From assembly GCA_030629105.1 (NCBI GenBank), contig DAOVPS010000047.1, positions 1 to 17,431 of the forward strand: a DNA stretch of 17,431 nucleotides. Reading direction: 5' to 3'. Position numbers and translations under genes: made by a program. Each line of letters starts with the position of its first letter. Position 1 is the stretch's first letter. Source of the DNA: JABLTI01 sp030629105 (GTDB lineage: Archaea > Asgardarchaeota > Heimdallarchaeia > JABLTI01). The notes below the pieces were generated by a model. It was not told the DNA's origin, searched no databases, and saw only the letters and a program-made list of their open reading frames with translations. Below, piece after piece: positions 8,138-14,282 of the stretch.

Positions 8138-9623
8138 TCTCTACAATCTCTCCAATTTCGTTAATTTTTTGCTTTACATTTCTCAACTCTTCTTCTTTCG
8201 TTCGCTTGTGTTTAAACGAACTACTATATCCTCCGAGGAGTCCCAAACAAGAACTGTAGACTAAAAATGTTAAAGCAACAGCTGGTATGAATAATTTCTG
8301 CCCATCTAAGCCTGAACTTGGAAGCACAAAATAAAACAAGATATTACAGAAAATTGCTGCCCAAAATCCAGATAGGAGACCACTCATAGTATCTTTTGTC
8401 ATTCTTCCACCGATGAATCCACCAAGGAGAACTATTACTCCAGCAATTATTCCTAGTATCGAATAGAAGGAGTATATAAGAAATCTGAAAAACCTTCTAG
8501 TATGCAAACCAGGGAAAGCATAAATTGGATTCCAAGGCCTACTTGTTGAAATAAAAAATAATAGATAGCAACCTGCTAGAGTTATCCCAACGCTAACAAA
8601 TACTGATAAAGTGATAAGAGCAAATTTTAATCGAGTATTTTTGTAATTAACAAATGCTTTCTTTATTTTTGACTTCGTTGGTAAATAAACAGTGATTTCA
8701 AAGAAGGCAATCACTCCCATTACAATGAAGATTGTTGCTATTACTATTTTTAACAACATACCTCCTGCTACCCATTCCGGATCTCTCTGGAATAAGGCAA
8801 TAAGTAAAATGGTAAAGATTAAACCAAAACCGAAAAGTAATGGCATTAAGGTATTCTTTATTGATTGTCTAATATTCCTGAATACTTTTCTAAATTTGAA
8901 AAATCCCTTTGCAAAATAATCCTTCTTCACAAAATCTTTTGTTTTGTATGAGTTTAGGTGTTTTTGTGGAGGGGAGCTATTGAAAACTAAATTTAATATT
9001 GCTGCTATTATTACAAAGATGATTAGAACAGCAAAGATCAAACTAAGTAAATTTGCACTTAAAGCAACTGGAACTAAAAAGGCTAAAGCAATAGAACATA
9101 TGATCAATATAACAATATTGAGAATGAATCCTCTTGCTCTTTGTTTTTTCGTGTAATTAAATTCATTATTTACGTTATGTTTCACTGATCCCAAAACAAG
9201 TAGTAATATTGGTATTGCTGTTGATAACCAAGCTAGTATGTGTGTAAGTAGACCAAAAACCACTGTTGTGAAAATAATGTAGCATATCGTAAAAAGGAAA
9301 AGGAAGATACCTTGCAGAATTACTTGAATTTTAATAAATGAGTCTAATAAATGGTCTTTCTTATTTATCAAAGTGAATAAGATGAAAATTAAAAATAATA
9401 CAAAACTAAGACTGATCGTAACTACAATCATGGAGACATTGAATTTAATAAGAAAATCGCTATATAATTTTGGTTGAAAAGCATACTCCAAAATTTCAAA
9501 GAAATCTCCACCTATTATGGGTAAACCGAAAATAATCCAGAATATCACTGAGCTTACTAATGCTGTCCAGTATCTAATTTTATATGCTAAAGTTGCCACT
9601 AAAACAACCTCAAACTCCTTCAT
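8124..9623 (-). CDS. Polytopic (about 12-helix) membrane protein of unknown family
   Basis: A 499-residue integral membrane protein. Hydrophobic segments lie near residues 19-38, 62-86, 98-121, 123-146, 166-188, 191-214, 258-277, 287-312, 333-357, 382-404, 413-434 and 445-466. A basic loop (about 220-257) divides it into two halves of six helices, and the C terminus (470-499) is a charged, probably coiled-coil tail. The helices near 390-425 are glycine-rich (LLGGFIGGRMTKDTMSGLLSG), as seen in small membrane domains that pack tightly. I do not recognise a transporter or enzyme motif. It overlaps the start of the phospholipase C-like 725-residue gene by 14 nt, which argues that the two products act together, perhaps as a membrane platform for the ectodomain protein. 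The ribosome site is weak (GTGG directly before ATG), which may mean a short leader. Confidence 0.72.
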   Translation of the reverse strand: MKEFEVVLVATLAYKIRYWTALVSSVIFWIIFGLPIIGGDFFEILEYAFQPKLYSDFLIKFNVSMIVVTISLSFVLFLIFILFTLINKKDHLLDSFIKIQVILQGIFLFLFTICYIIFTTVVFGLLTHILAWLSTAIPILLLVLGSVKHNVNNEFNYTKKQRARGFILNIVILIICSIALAFLVPVALSANLLSLIFAVLIIFVIIAAILNLVFNSSPPQKHLNSYKTKDFVKKDYFAKGFFKFRKVFRNIRQSIKNTLMPLLFGFGLIFTILLIALFQRDPEWVAGGMLLKIVIATIFIVMGVIAFFEITVYLPTKSKIKKAFVNYKNTRLKFALITLSVFVSVGITLAGCYLLFFISTSRPWNPIYAFPGLHTRRFFRFLIYSFYSILGIIAGVIVLLGGFIGGRMTKDTMSGLLSGFWAAIFCNILFYFVLPSSGLDGQKLFIPAVALTFLVYSSCLGLLGGYSSSFKHKRTKEEELRNVKQKINEIGEIVENEKT

Positions 9624-9627
9624 CCAC

Positions 9628-9654
9628 TTTATTAATCAATTAGAAATTAATAAA
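9628..9654. promoter_or_regulatory. Inverted repeat in the divergent promoter region
   Basis: TTTATTAAT (9628-9636) and ATTAATAAA (9646-9654) are exact reverse complements separated by 9 nt, so the half-site centres are 18 nt apart. The element starts 5 nt upstream of the ATG of the 12-helix membrane protein and overlaps its likely TATA region (TTTATTAA on the minus strand). It could be an operator for a dimeric regulator, or simply a by-product of AT-rich promoter DNA. Confidence 0.35.
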
Positions 9655-9730
9655 TTTAATCCACAACGAGAACTGCTTCGAGTATGTCTAGTTTTTTGAC
9701 ATGTTTTTCTTACATTTTTAATCGTTTAAC

Positions 9731-9738
9731 TTAATATT
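9731..9738 (+). promoter_or_regulatory. Candidate TATA box for a leaderless DM13 transcript
   Basis: TTAATATT is centred about 25 nt before the ATG at 9760, which is the usual archaeal TATA-to-start-site distance. No Shine-Dalgarno sequence precedes the ATG. Together these suggest a leaderless mRNA whose first base is at or next to the start codon. Confidence 0.4.
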
Positions 9739-9759
9739 CACAAGCTACATTGTTTAATT

Positions 9760-10221
9760 ATGAAGAGAAAAATTATCATAATTGTTCTTTCAGTTATCAT
9801 TCTTGCTGGAACCGGTACTGGGTTAGGGTTATATTTCTGGTTAAATCCACTTGGAGGAGTAAACGAACAACTGGAACTAGGGACTGTTCTCTCTGATGGA
9901 GATTTTGTTGCAATTGATACTGCACATTGGGGTACAGGAAAAGTCCAAATTGTGCAATTGGTGAATGGTAGTTTACAACTACAATTTGATAGAGTTGAGA
10001 TTGCTAATGGACCTGATTTGTATGTATATCTGTCAAATAAAACTTCATTCACTGGCATAGCTGATAGTCCTGGTCCTTACGTCGATTTAGGACAGTTACC
10101 ATACAATGAAGGCAGATTTAGCATGAGTATTCCAGGAAGTACAAACCTAACAGAAGTACACTCAGTTCTAATTTGGTGCCTAGCATTTACAGTCGTATTT
10201 ACCTATGCTTCACTAAGTTAA
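9760..10221 (+). CDS. Membrane-anchored DM13-domain protein
   Basis: This 153-residue protein has one N-terminal membrane helix (about 4-27, after MKRK) followed by a single DM13 domain (about 40-152). Diagnostic features are the DGDFV...DTAHWGTGKV opening, the NGPDLYVYLS strand (83-92), the VDLGQLPYNEG turn and the closing VLIWCLAFTVVFTYASL with its conserved Cys (C140). DM13 domains are predicted to take part in electron transfer through that cysteine and are best known attached to DOMON domains or at bacterial and animal cell surfaces; the biochemical role is not established here. The domain should face outside the cell. The gene stands alone between a divergent membrane-protein gene and a convergent hdrB, whose end it approaches across a hairpin. 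A 106-codon open frame on the opposite strand is a shadow. Confidence 0.85.
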   Translation: MKRKIIIIVLSVIILAGTGTGLGLYFWLNPLGGVNEQLELGTVLSDGDFVAIDTAHWGTGKVQIVQLVNGSLQLQFDRVEIANGPDLYVYLSNKTSFTGIADSPGPYVDLGQLPYNEGRFSMSIPGSTNLTEVHSVLIWCLAFTVVFTYASLS

Positions 10222-10277
10222 TTCAAGAAATAAAAGAAAGAAATCTTGTACAATAGGTATTAAGTAGATAAAAGAAT

Positions 10278-10297
10278 GTGAAGAAATGAATCTTCAC
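10278..10297. terminator. Hairpin between convergent genes (DM13 / hdrB)
   Basis: GTGAAGA (10278-10284) pairs perfectly with TCTTCAC (10291-10297) around a 6-nt loop. It is followed on the plus strand by TTTATATTTATTTATT and on the minus strand by ATTCTTTTAT. It lies in the 83-nt gap between two converging genes and may end transcripts from both sides. Confidence 0.5.
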
Positions 10298-10304
10298 TTT
10301 ATAT

Positions 10305-11171
10305 TTATTTATTGACTAATTCTTCCCAACCAGTGAGATTGAATTGTAATCCAAGCTTCTCTTCGTCCATGCCTAAAGCTAAACCAATGTACTGAGAAAG
10401 ATACATAGCAGGGAGTTTCACGTCCTTTCCTAAAACTTTTCCAGCAACATCTTGGGAAGCTCCCAATTGTTTATGGCAGAAGGGACAAATATTTGCTATA
10501 CTATTGTAACCTCTTAGCTTCATGATTTCGACTTTTTCTCCTGAAACTTTGAGCGCTTTTTCCGCATCAACACCAATAGTTGTCGCAGAACAGCAGTCAA
10601 GAAGTTCAGGATAGACAGGTGATTTTGCACCAAGAACTTCTAAAATCTCTTGGATGTGTGTTGGTTGTTCATGATTATCAGGACGCTTAATGGTTTTAGG
10701 TCTAATAGCATGGCAACCATAATGAGCAGCTGTAACGAATCCTTCAAGCTTCTTCTTAACGCTCTTTTCAATTGTCTCAAGACCTATGTCTTCATAGAGA
10801 ATCTCAAGAATATTTCTAACAGGAAGAGGACCATCATAATGTAAGCCTTCTTTTGCTAAAGCTTCATTGATTAAATCAACAACATCCGGGTGATGCTCTA
10901 ACTCATGAGATAGTTCGCTAAGAGAGAGATCACAACCGTTGCAAATGGTGGCGATTGCTTCATAGCCTTGTTTCTTTGCTAAGGCATGAACTCTGGCAGC
11001 TAGGAAACCCCACATGGATTGCTTTGTAGACTTTATTGGTGTTCCACAACAGCTTTGATCTTCTATATCTTGAAAATCTATTCCATAATGTGTCAAAATT
11101 GCTCGAGAGCTTATCTCATTTTCGTAACTATCTGCTTGAGAGGTACAACCTGTGAAGAACCCGTATTTCAT
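10305..11171 (-). CDS. hdrB: Heterodisulfide reductase subunit B (HdrB-like)
   Basis: HdrB carries the disulfide-reducing noncubane iron-sulfur clusters of heterodisulfide reductase complexes. The 288-residue product has both CCG domains intact: C9, C41-C42, C77 and C80 form the first, and C153, C193-C194, C229 and C232 the second, matching the Cx31-39CCx35-36CxxC spacing. Length is normal for HdrB. Its ATG overlaps the hdrC stop by 4 nt (ATGA), with GGAGGA inside hdrC as ribosome site. It is the last gene of the hdrA(remnant)-mvhD-hdrC-hdrB operon. In methanogens the substrate is CoM-S-S-CoB; in a non-methanogenic archaeon the disulfide or other acceptor is unknown, so the exact reaction is left open. 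HdrB-like proteins also occur in other complexes, but the neighbours fix the assignment. Confidence 0.93.
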   Translation of the reverse strand: MKYGFFTGCTSQADSYENEISSRAILTHYGIDFQDIEDQSCCGTPIKSTKQSMWGFLAARVHALAKKQGYEAIATICNGCDLSLSELSHELEHHPDVVDLINEALAKEGLHYDGPLPVRNILEILYEDIGLETIEKSVKKKLEGFVTAAHYGCHAIRPKTIKRPDNHEQPTHIQEILEVLGAKSPVYPELLDCCSATTIGVDAEKALKVSGEKVEIMKLRGYNSIANICPFCHKQLGASQDVAGKVLGKDVKLPAMYLSQYIGLALGMDEEKLGLQFNLTGWEELVNK

Positions 11172-11707
11172 TTGTCTTCCTCCGCTTTCTTTATTTCAAG
11201 CACTTGGTCCGCTCCTACTATTTTCAGAGCTTCTTGGAATTTTGCAGGATCTTTTATCCCTCTTGCTGGTAATTCTAAATCATCTCGAGTGAGGAAATCG
11301 AAATCGGTTGTTTGTGCTTCTCGCGGTTGAATGATCGCTCCATTTGCTTTTATCGCTCGAATCATTTCTGTGAATGCTTTTGGGGGAGCTATTCCACGAT
11401 TAACAGAAATATTAGTGAGAGAACTGATAGTTTGTACTGGAGAAGTTTTCATTGGGCATCTTGTTTGGCAGGTTAAACAATTCATACAATACCACAGAAT
11501 ACCCGAATCAATCAGGTCTTCTGCAAACCCCATATGAGCTGCCACTTGAATTTTATGTGGTGCAAACCCTTCAAAGATTTTGTTTGCAGGACATCCATTT
11601 GTACATTTTATACAAGAGTAGCAGTCCTCTGGTTTAGCTTCATCTGAGATAGCTTTTATTTTATTAGCTAGCTCTTTATCTCTAGAACTGTATTCGATAG
11701 TATCCAA
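11168..11707 (-). CDS. hdrC: Heterodisulfide reductase subunit C (HdrC-like ferredoxin subunit)
   Basis: HdrC relays electrons from HdrA to HdrB through two [4Fe-4S] clusters. The 179-residue product has the two required motifs, C29-C32-C35-C39 (CYSCIKCTNGCP) and C74-C77-C80-C84 (CMNCLTCQTRCP), separated by the usual helical linker. The start is a TTG at 11707, supported by a strong GGAGG (11715-11719 on this strand) 7 nt upstream. It follows mvhD after 14 nt and overlaps hdrB by 4 nt, so the three are one translational series. The C-terminal portion (about 100-179) is typical of soluble HdrC and has no membrane helix, unlike the membrane-bound HdrE-linked forms. Confidence 0.93.
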   Translation of the reverse strand: MDTIEYSSRDKELANKIKAISDEAKPEDCYSCIKCTNGCPANKIFEGFAPHKIQVAAHMGFAEDLIDSGILWYCMNCLTCQTRCPMKTSPVQTISSLTNISVNRGIAPPKAFTEMIRAIKANGAIIQPREAQTTDFDFLTRDDLELPARGIKDPAKFQEALKIVGADQVLEIKKAEEDK

Positions 11708-11721
11708 GATTATTCCTCCAA

Positions 11722-12168
11722 TTATTTATTTAGAGGACTTGGTCCAAGCTCTCTGAGCTTATCTACCATCTCGATCACAGTATCTGCGAATTTATTTCCT
11801 TCACCTGCTGAGATAAATTCTAAACGCAATCGGTCTTTCTCTATCAGAAATGAGTCCATCAATTTATGAAGCAAATTCACTCTCTTGTAGGTTTTATAAT
11901 TCTGAGAAATATAATGACAATCACCAAGGTGACAAGCAGCGATAAGTACTCCATCTGCTCCGTTTTCAAAAGCATCGACAACGAATTGTGGATCAACTCT
12001 ACCTGAACACATGGTTCTTATAATTCTAATATTTGGTGGATATTTTAATCTTGAGAGTCCAGCCAAATCTGCTCCTGCATAGGAACACCAATTACAGCAA
12101 AAAGCTAGTAGATTGGGCTCAAAAGTTTGATCTTCATTTTTAACAACGGTGGTTGCTTTTTGGTTCAT
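11722..12168 (-). CDS. mvhD: F420-non-reducing hydrogenase delta / HdrA-associated iron-sulfur subunit (MvhD-like)
   Basis: MvhD-type proteins hold a [2Fe-2S] cluster and pass electrons into HdrA from a hydrogenase, formate dehydrogenase or other donor. The 148-residue product has the family cysteines C24, C25, C28 (FCCNWCSYAG), C54 (TMCSGRVDP), C79 and C84 (AACHLGDCHY). GGGGGT lies about 8 nt before the ATG. No hydrogenase large or small subunit (MvhA/MvhG) is nearby, so the electron donor is not defined here. It begins 18 nt after the stop of the broken hdrA, its normal direct partner, which in many archaea is next to it or fused to it. Confidence 0.93.
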   Translation of the reverse strand: MNQKATTVVKNEDQTFEPNLLAFCCNWCSYAGADLAGLSRLKYPPNIRIIRTMCSGRVDPQFVVDAFENGADGVLIAACHLGDCHYISQNYKTYKRVNLLHKLMDSFLIEKDRLRLEFISAGEGNKFADTVIEMVDKLRELGPSPLNK

Positions 12169-12186
12169 ATCTTTGACCCCCGAAAT

Positions 12187-12427
12187 TTAAGGTGCGGGTA
12201 TTAATGATTCTTTAAATGCATTTTCAATCATTGCTTCGATCTGTGCATCAGTATAATGATTCATCGTTATTGCACTTGATGGGCAAGCCACATCCTGCGC
12301 AAACGTCTTGATCAACGGAAGCAACAATCGATTCCTTTTCTATCTTTTTGCTTTTAATAAGTTTCGTTGCTAATGAAGCTGTCGCTAAACCTTGTGAAAC
12401 ACTATCTGTAATATCAAGTCGCCCTAA
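12187..12427 (-). pseudogene. hdrA: hdrA remnant (C-terminal fragment with internal frameshifting deletion)
   Basis: On the minus strand the segment reads RLDITDSVSQGLATASL, then a linker to DQDVCAGCG, which is the end of an HdrA flavoprotein (the DI-DSV-QG helix and the last ferredoxin motif). After CAGCG the frame shifts: TGC CCA resumes in another frame as CPSSAITMNHYTDAQIEAM and ends at a TAA 18 nt before mvhD. The normal CxxCGxCxxxCP motif would need 15 nt between the GGC and TGC codons; only 1 nt is present, so about 14 nt are missing, including one cluster cysteine. Upstream the homology stops at 12427, where an in-frame TAG (12428-12430) follows, so the FAD domain and other clusters are absent. 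It is therefore not translatable as HdrA. An assembly error is possible for either lesion, but two independent faults favour genuine decay. Confidence 0.8.
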
Positions 12428-12447
12428 CTATGAAAATAACTATTAAA

Positions 12448-12455
12448 ATTTATAA
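12448..12455 (-). promoter_or_regulatory. Candidate TATA box upstream of the hdrA stub
   Basis: The minus strand reads TTATAAAT, a good archaeal TATA match, predicting a transcription start near 12426, almost exactly where hdrA homology begins. It could transcribe mvhD-hdrC-hdrB with the stub as a leader of about 260 nt. The rest of 12428-12636 holds no gene I can support. Confidence 0.35.
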
Positions 12456-12636
12456 CGGTGATTTTGACGCCATTTACTCAAATGATTATTTGAACAAATT
12501 TTACCTTGAGTAGCTACTAACAGATGGTCAAAAAAACGGAAGATTCTTATGCAACAAGACTAATATTTTTCAGACCATACTCGCAAAACAGGAGTATCAA
12601 TTATACCAATTACAACTATATTGAGGATAATTTAGA

Positions 12637-13638
12637 ATGAAAGTTTTAGTAACAGGAGCATTCGGTAACGTAGGTGCTAGCACCTTAAAGGCATTAATTG
12701 CCAAAAATAAGCATGAAATCACTTGTTTTGATAGACCAAAGCTTGTTAATCGTAAAGAATCAAGAAAATTCAAGAAAGATGTTAAGATCATTTGGGGGGA
12801 CTTGCGCAATCCAAAGCAAGTTGAAAAAGCAGTTCAAGGGCAAGATTTTGTTCTCCATATTGGAGCGATTATCCCACCTGAAGCTAATAGGAGTAGAAAA
12901 CGAACTTTTGATATCAATCTTGGCGGAACTAAAAATATCGTTAATGCAATTGTCAAACAAGCAGTCAAACCAAAGATGATCTATACTTCATCTGTAGCTG
13001 TCTACGGAGATGTAAGAGAGCTTGGAGAGCATTGTATAGATATTGATTATCCTTTCAATCCAAGTCCTGATGATTTCTACGCAGTAACGAAAATAAAATC
13101 AGAAGAATATATTCGAGAAAATGGTGTCGATTTTGTTATTTTCAGACTCAGCTATATTCCGAATGCAGAGAAGATTGCTCTCACACCACTAATGTTTCGT
13201 ATGCCATTAGATACTCCAATAGAGTTCACACATACTTTAGATACTGGTTTAGCAATAGCAAATACCATTGAGAAAGATGAAATGTTTGGGAATGTATACA
13301 ACCTTGGTGGCGGAAAAGAATCTCAAATATATTATAGAGAATTTCTTGAGAACATGTTACCTTTCATGGGTGTTGATATGTTACCTGATGAAGCTTTTAG
13401 TACTGAACCATTCCATTGTTGTTTTTATAATACTGTTGAACTAGAAAAAATGCTACAATTCCAAAAACATGATATGAAAGATCTCTATCAAGAAATGGTT
13501 GATAATACACGAGCAGCAAGAGTTTTTGCCCGAATATTCAAACCGATCGTTCGACCTTTTCTGTTAATGTTATCTCCTCATTATAGTAAGAATATGCGAA
13601 AAAAACGAAAGCAAAAAAGAAGAAAAATAGAAAAATAA
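12637..13638 (+). CDS. NAD-dependent epimerase/dehydratase (extended SDR family)
   Basis: This is a 333-residue Rossmann-fold oxidoreductase of the extended short-chain dehydrogenase type, the group that includes nucleotide-sugar epimerases and dehydratases. Visible landmarks are the dinucleotide-binding TGAFGNVG (6-13), D55 in WGDLRNP, HIGAIIPPE (74-82), the NLGGTKN helix start, the YTSSVAVYG strand with S118/S119, and the catalytic Y148-x3-K152 pair (YAVTK). D32 after the second strand (CFDR) favours NAD over NADP. GAGGA ends 9 nt before the ATG. The C terminus (from about 314) is a very basic tail (MRKKRKQKRRKIEK), unusual for the family. The substrate cannot be deduced, and the neighbours, a broken hdrA operon upstream and a convergent LRR gene, give no pathway clue. 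Confidence 0.87.
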   Translation: MKVLVTGAFGNVGASTLKALIAKNKHEITCFDRPKLVNRKESRKFKKDVKIIWGDLRNPKQVEKAVQGQDFVLHIGAIIPPEANRSRKRTFDINLGGTKNIVNAIVKQAVKPKMIYTSSVAVYGDVRELGEHCIDIDYPFNPSPDDFYAVTKIKSEEYIRENGVDFVIFRLSYIPNAEKIALTPLMFRMPLDTPIEFTHTLDTGLAIANTIEKDEMFGNVYNLGGGKESQIYYREFLENMLPFMGVDMLPDEAFSTEPFHCCFYNTVELEKMLQFQKHDMKDLYQEMVDNTRAARVFARIFKPIVRPFLLMLSPHYSKNMRKKRKQKRRKIEK

Positions 13639-13648
13639 CTTAGATTTT

Positions 13649-13675
13649 GAGGTCATTTCAAAACAAAATGACTTC
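13649..13675. terminator. Hairpin between convergent genes (SDR / LRR)
   Basis: GAGGTCATTT (13649-13658) pairs with AAATGACTTC (13666-13675) over 10 bp with one G-T wobble and a 7-nt loop. It fills the 38-nt gap between two converging stop codons, and T-rich DNA follows on the plus strand. It is a likely bidirectional terminator. Confidence 0.55.
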
Positions 13676-13676
13676 T

Positions 13677-14264
13677 TCATCTTCTATTATAATCACTTTT
13701 TATTTTACACCCTTTACTCTCGAGTTGAGCTAAGATCCCTTTTGTGGTTTTGTGCATTGATGCTCTGAAATCTAAATGCAATTCTTCCAGCAATTTCAAC
13801 TCGAGTAATTCTCTAGGTAATGAATGAATCCGATTATTTTGCAAAAAGATTCTTCTTACTAGTTTACAGTTCCCTATAGTTCTTGGTATGGTGTAGAGTT
13901 GATTGTTATTTAATTTGATATCTCGTAGCAAACTAAATTTCTCAATCCAATTTGGTACTCTTGTAATTTGATTATGACTCAAATCCAAAACAGATAATTT
14001 AGGTAATTTCAATAATTGCTCAGGGATTTGTGTTAAAAAATTTCTAGATAAATCCAATGCAATCAATTCACTCAGTTTCTCAACGTCATCTGGCAGTTCT
14101 TTTAAATTCAAGTTTGATAAACCTAAGGATAAAATAAAACCTTCACTTTGAGTAAAATACACTTTCTTACTTGAGGCATAATTGGTTTCTTCTTCTACTA
14201 TATGCTGAATCTTTTTCTCAATTTTACTTATGATTTCTTTTTGTTCTTGGCTAAGTTCAGGCAA
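13677..14264 (-). CDS. Small leucine-rich-repeat protein
   Basis: A 195-residue protein with an acidic, probably helical N-terminal segment (1-44) and five leucine-rich repeats of exactly 23 residues (about 45-67, 68-90, 91-113, 114-136, 137-159), each of the form LxxLDLSxNxLxxIPxxLxxLxxL, closed by a degenerate cap (160-195). The Asn ladder and IP/LP steps mark it as the plant/bacterial-like or ROCO/Ras-suppressor type of LRR, a protein-binding surface. There is no signal peptide or membrane helix, so it should be cytosolic. The TTG start at 14264 is the only one available after the in-frame TGA of the preceding gene and has GAGAGA 6 nt upstream. It follows the M20 peptidase by 18 nt and is presumably co-transcribed. 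The partner is unknown. Confidence 0.85.
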   Translation of the reverse strand: MPELSQEQKEIISKIEKKIQHIVEEETNYASSKKVYFTQSEGFILSLGLSNLNLKELPDDVEKLSELIALDLSRNFLTQIPEQLLKLPKLSVLDLSHNQITRVPNWIEKFSLLRDIKLNNNQLYTIPRTIGNCKLVRRIFLQNNRIHSLPRELLELKLLEELHLDFRASMHKTTKGILAQLESKGCKIKSDYNRR

Positions 14265-14282
14265 AATATTTCTCTCATAGTT

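Noticed and set aside
9738..10058. 106-codon open frame on the minus strand, opposite the DM13 gene
   Set aside because: Its Ser/Pro/Cys-rich translation has no domain, and the plus strand clearly encodes DM13.
11019..11330. 103-codon plus-strand open frame opposite hdrC/hdrB
   Set aside because: It is antisense to two genes with intact cluster motifs and has no domain or ribosome site.
12187..12300. Small ferredoxin-like gene instead of an hdrA remnant
   Set aside because: The cysteines are split between two frames by a deletion, so no single product carries a cluster motif.
12430..12513. A 27-codon plus-strand open frame (MKITIKIYNGDF...) between the hdrA stub and the SDR gene
   Set aside because: It has no ribosome site, no recognisable similarity and overlaps the putative minus-strand promoter; length is within chance for AT-rich DNA.
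12440..12590. Possible insertion-sequence remnant, suggested by a TTGTTGCATAAGA-like stretch and a 41-codon minus-strand open stretch
   Set aside because: No paired terminal inverted repeats, no target duplication and no transposase motif could be found.
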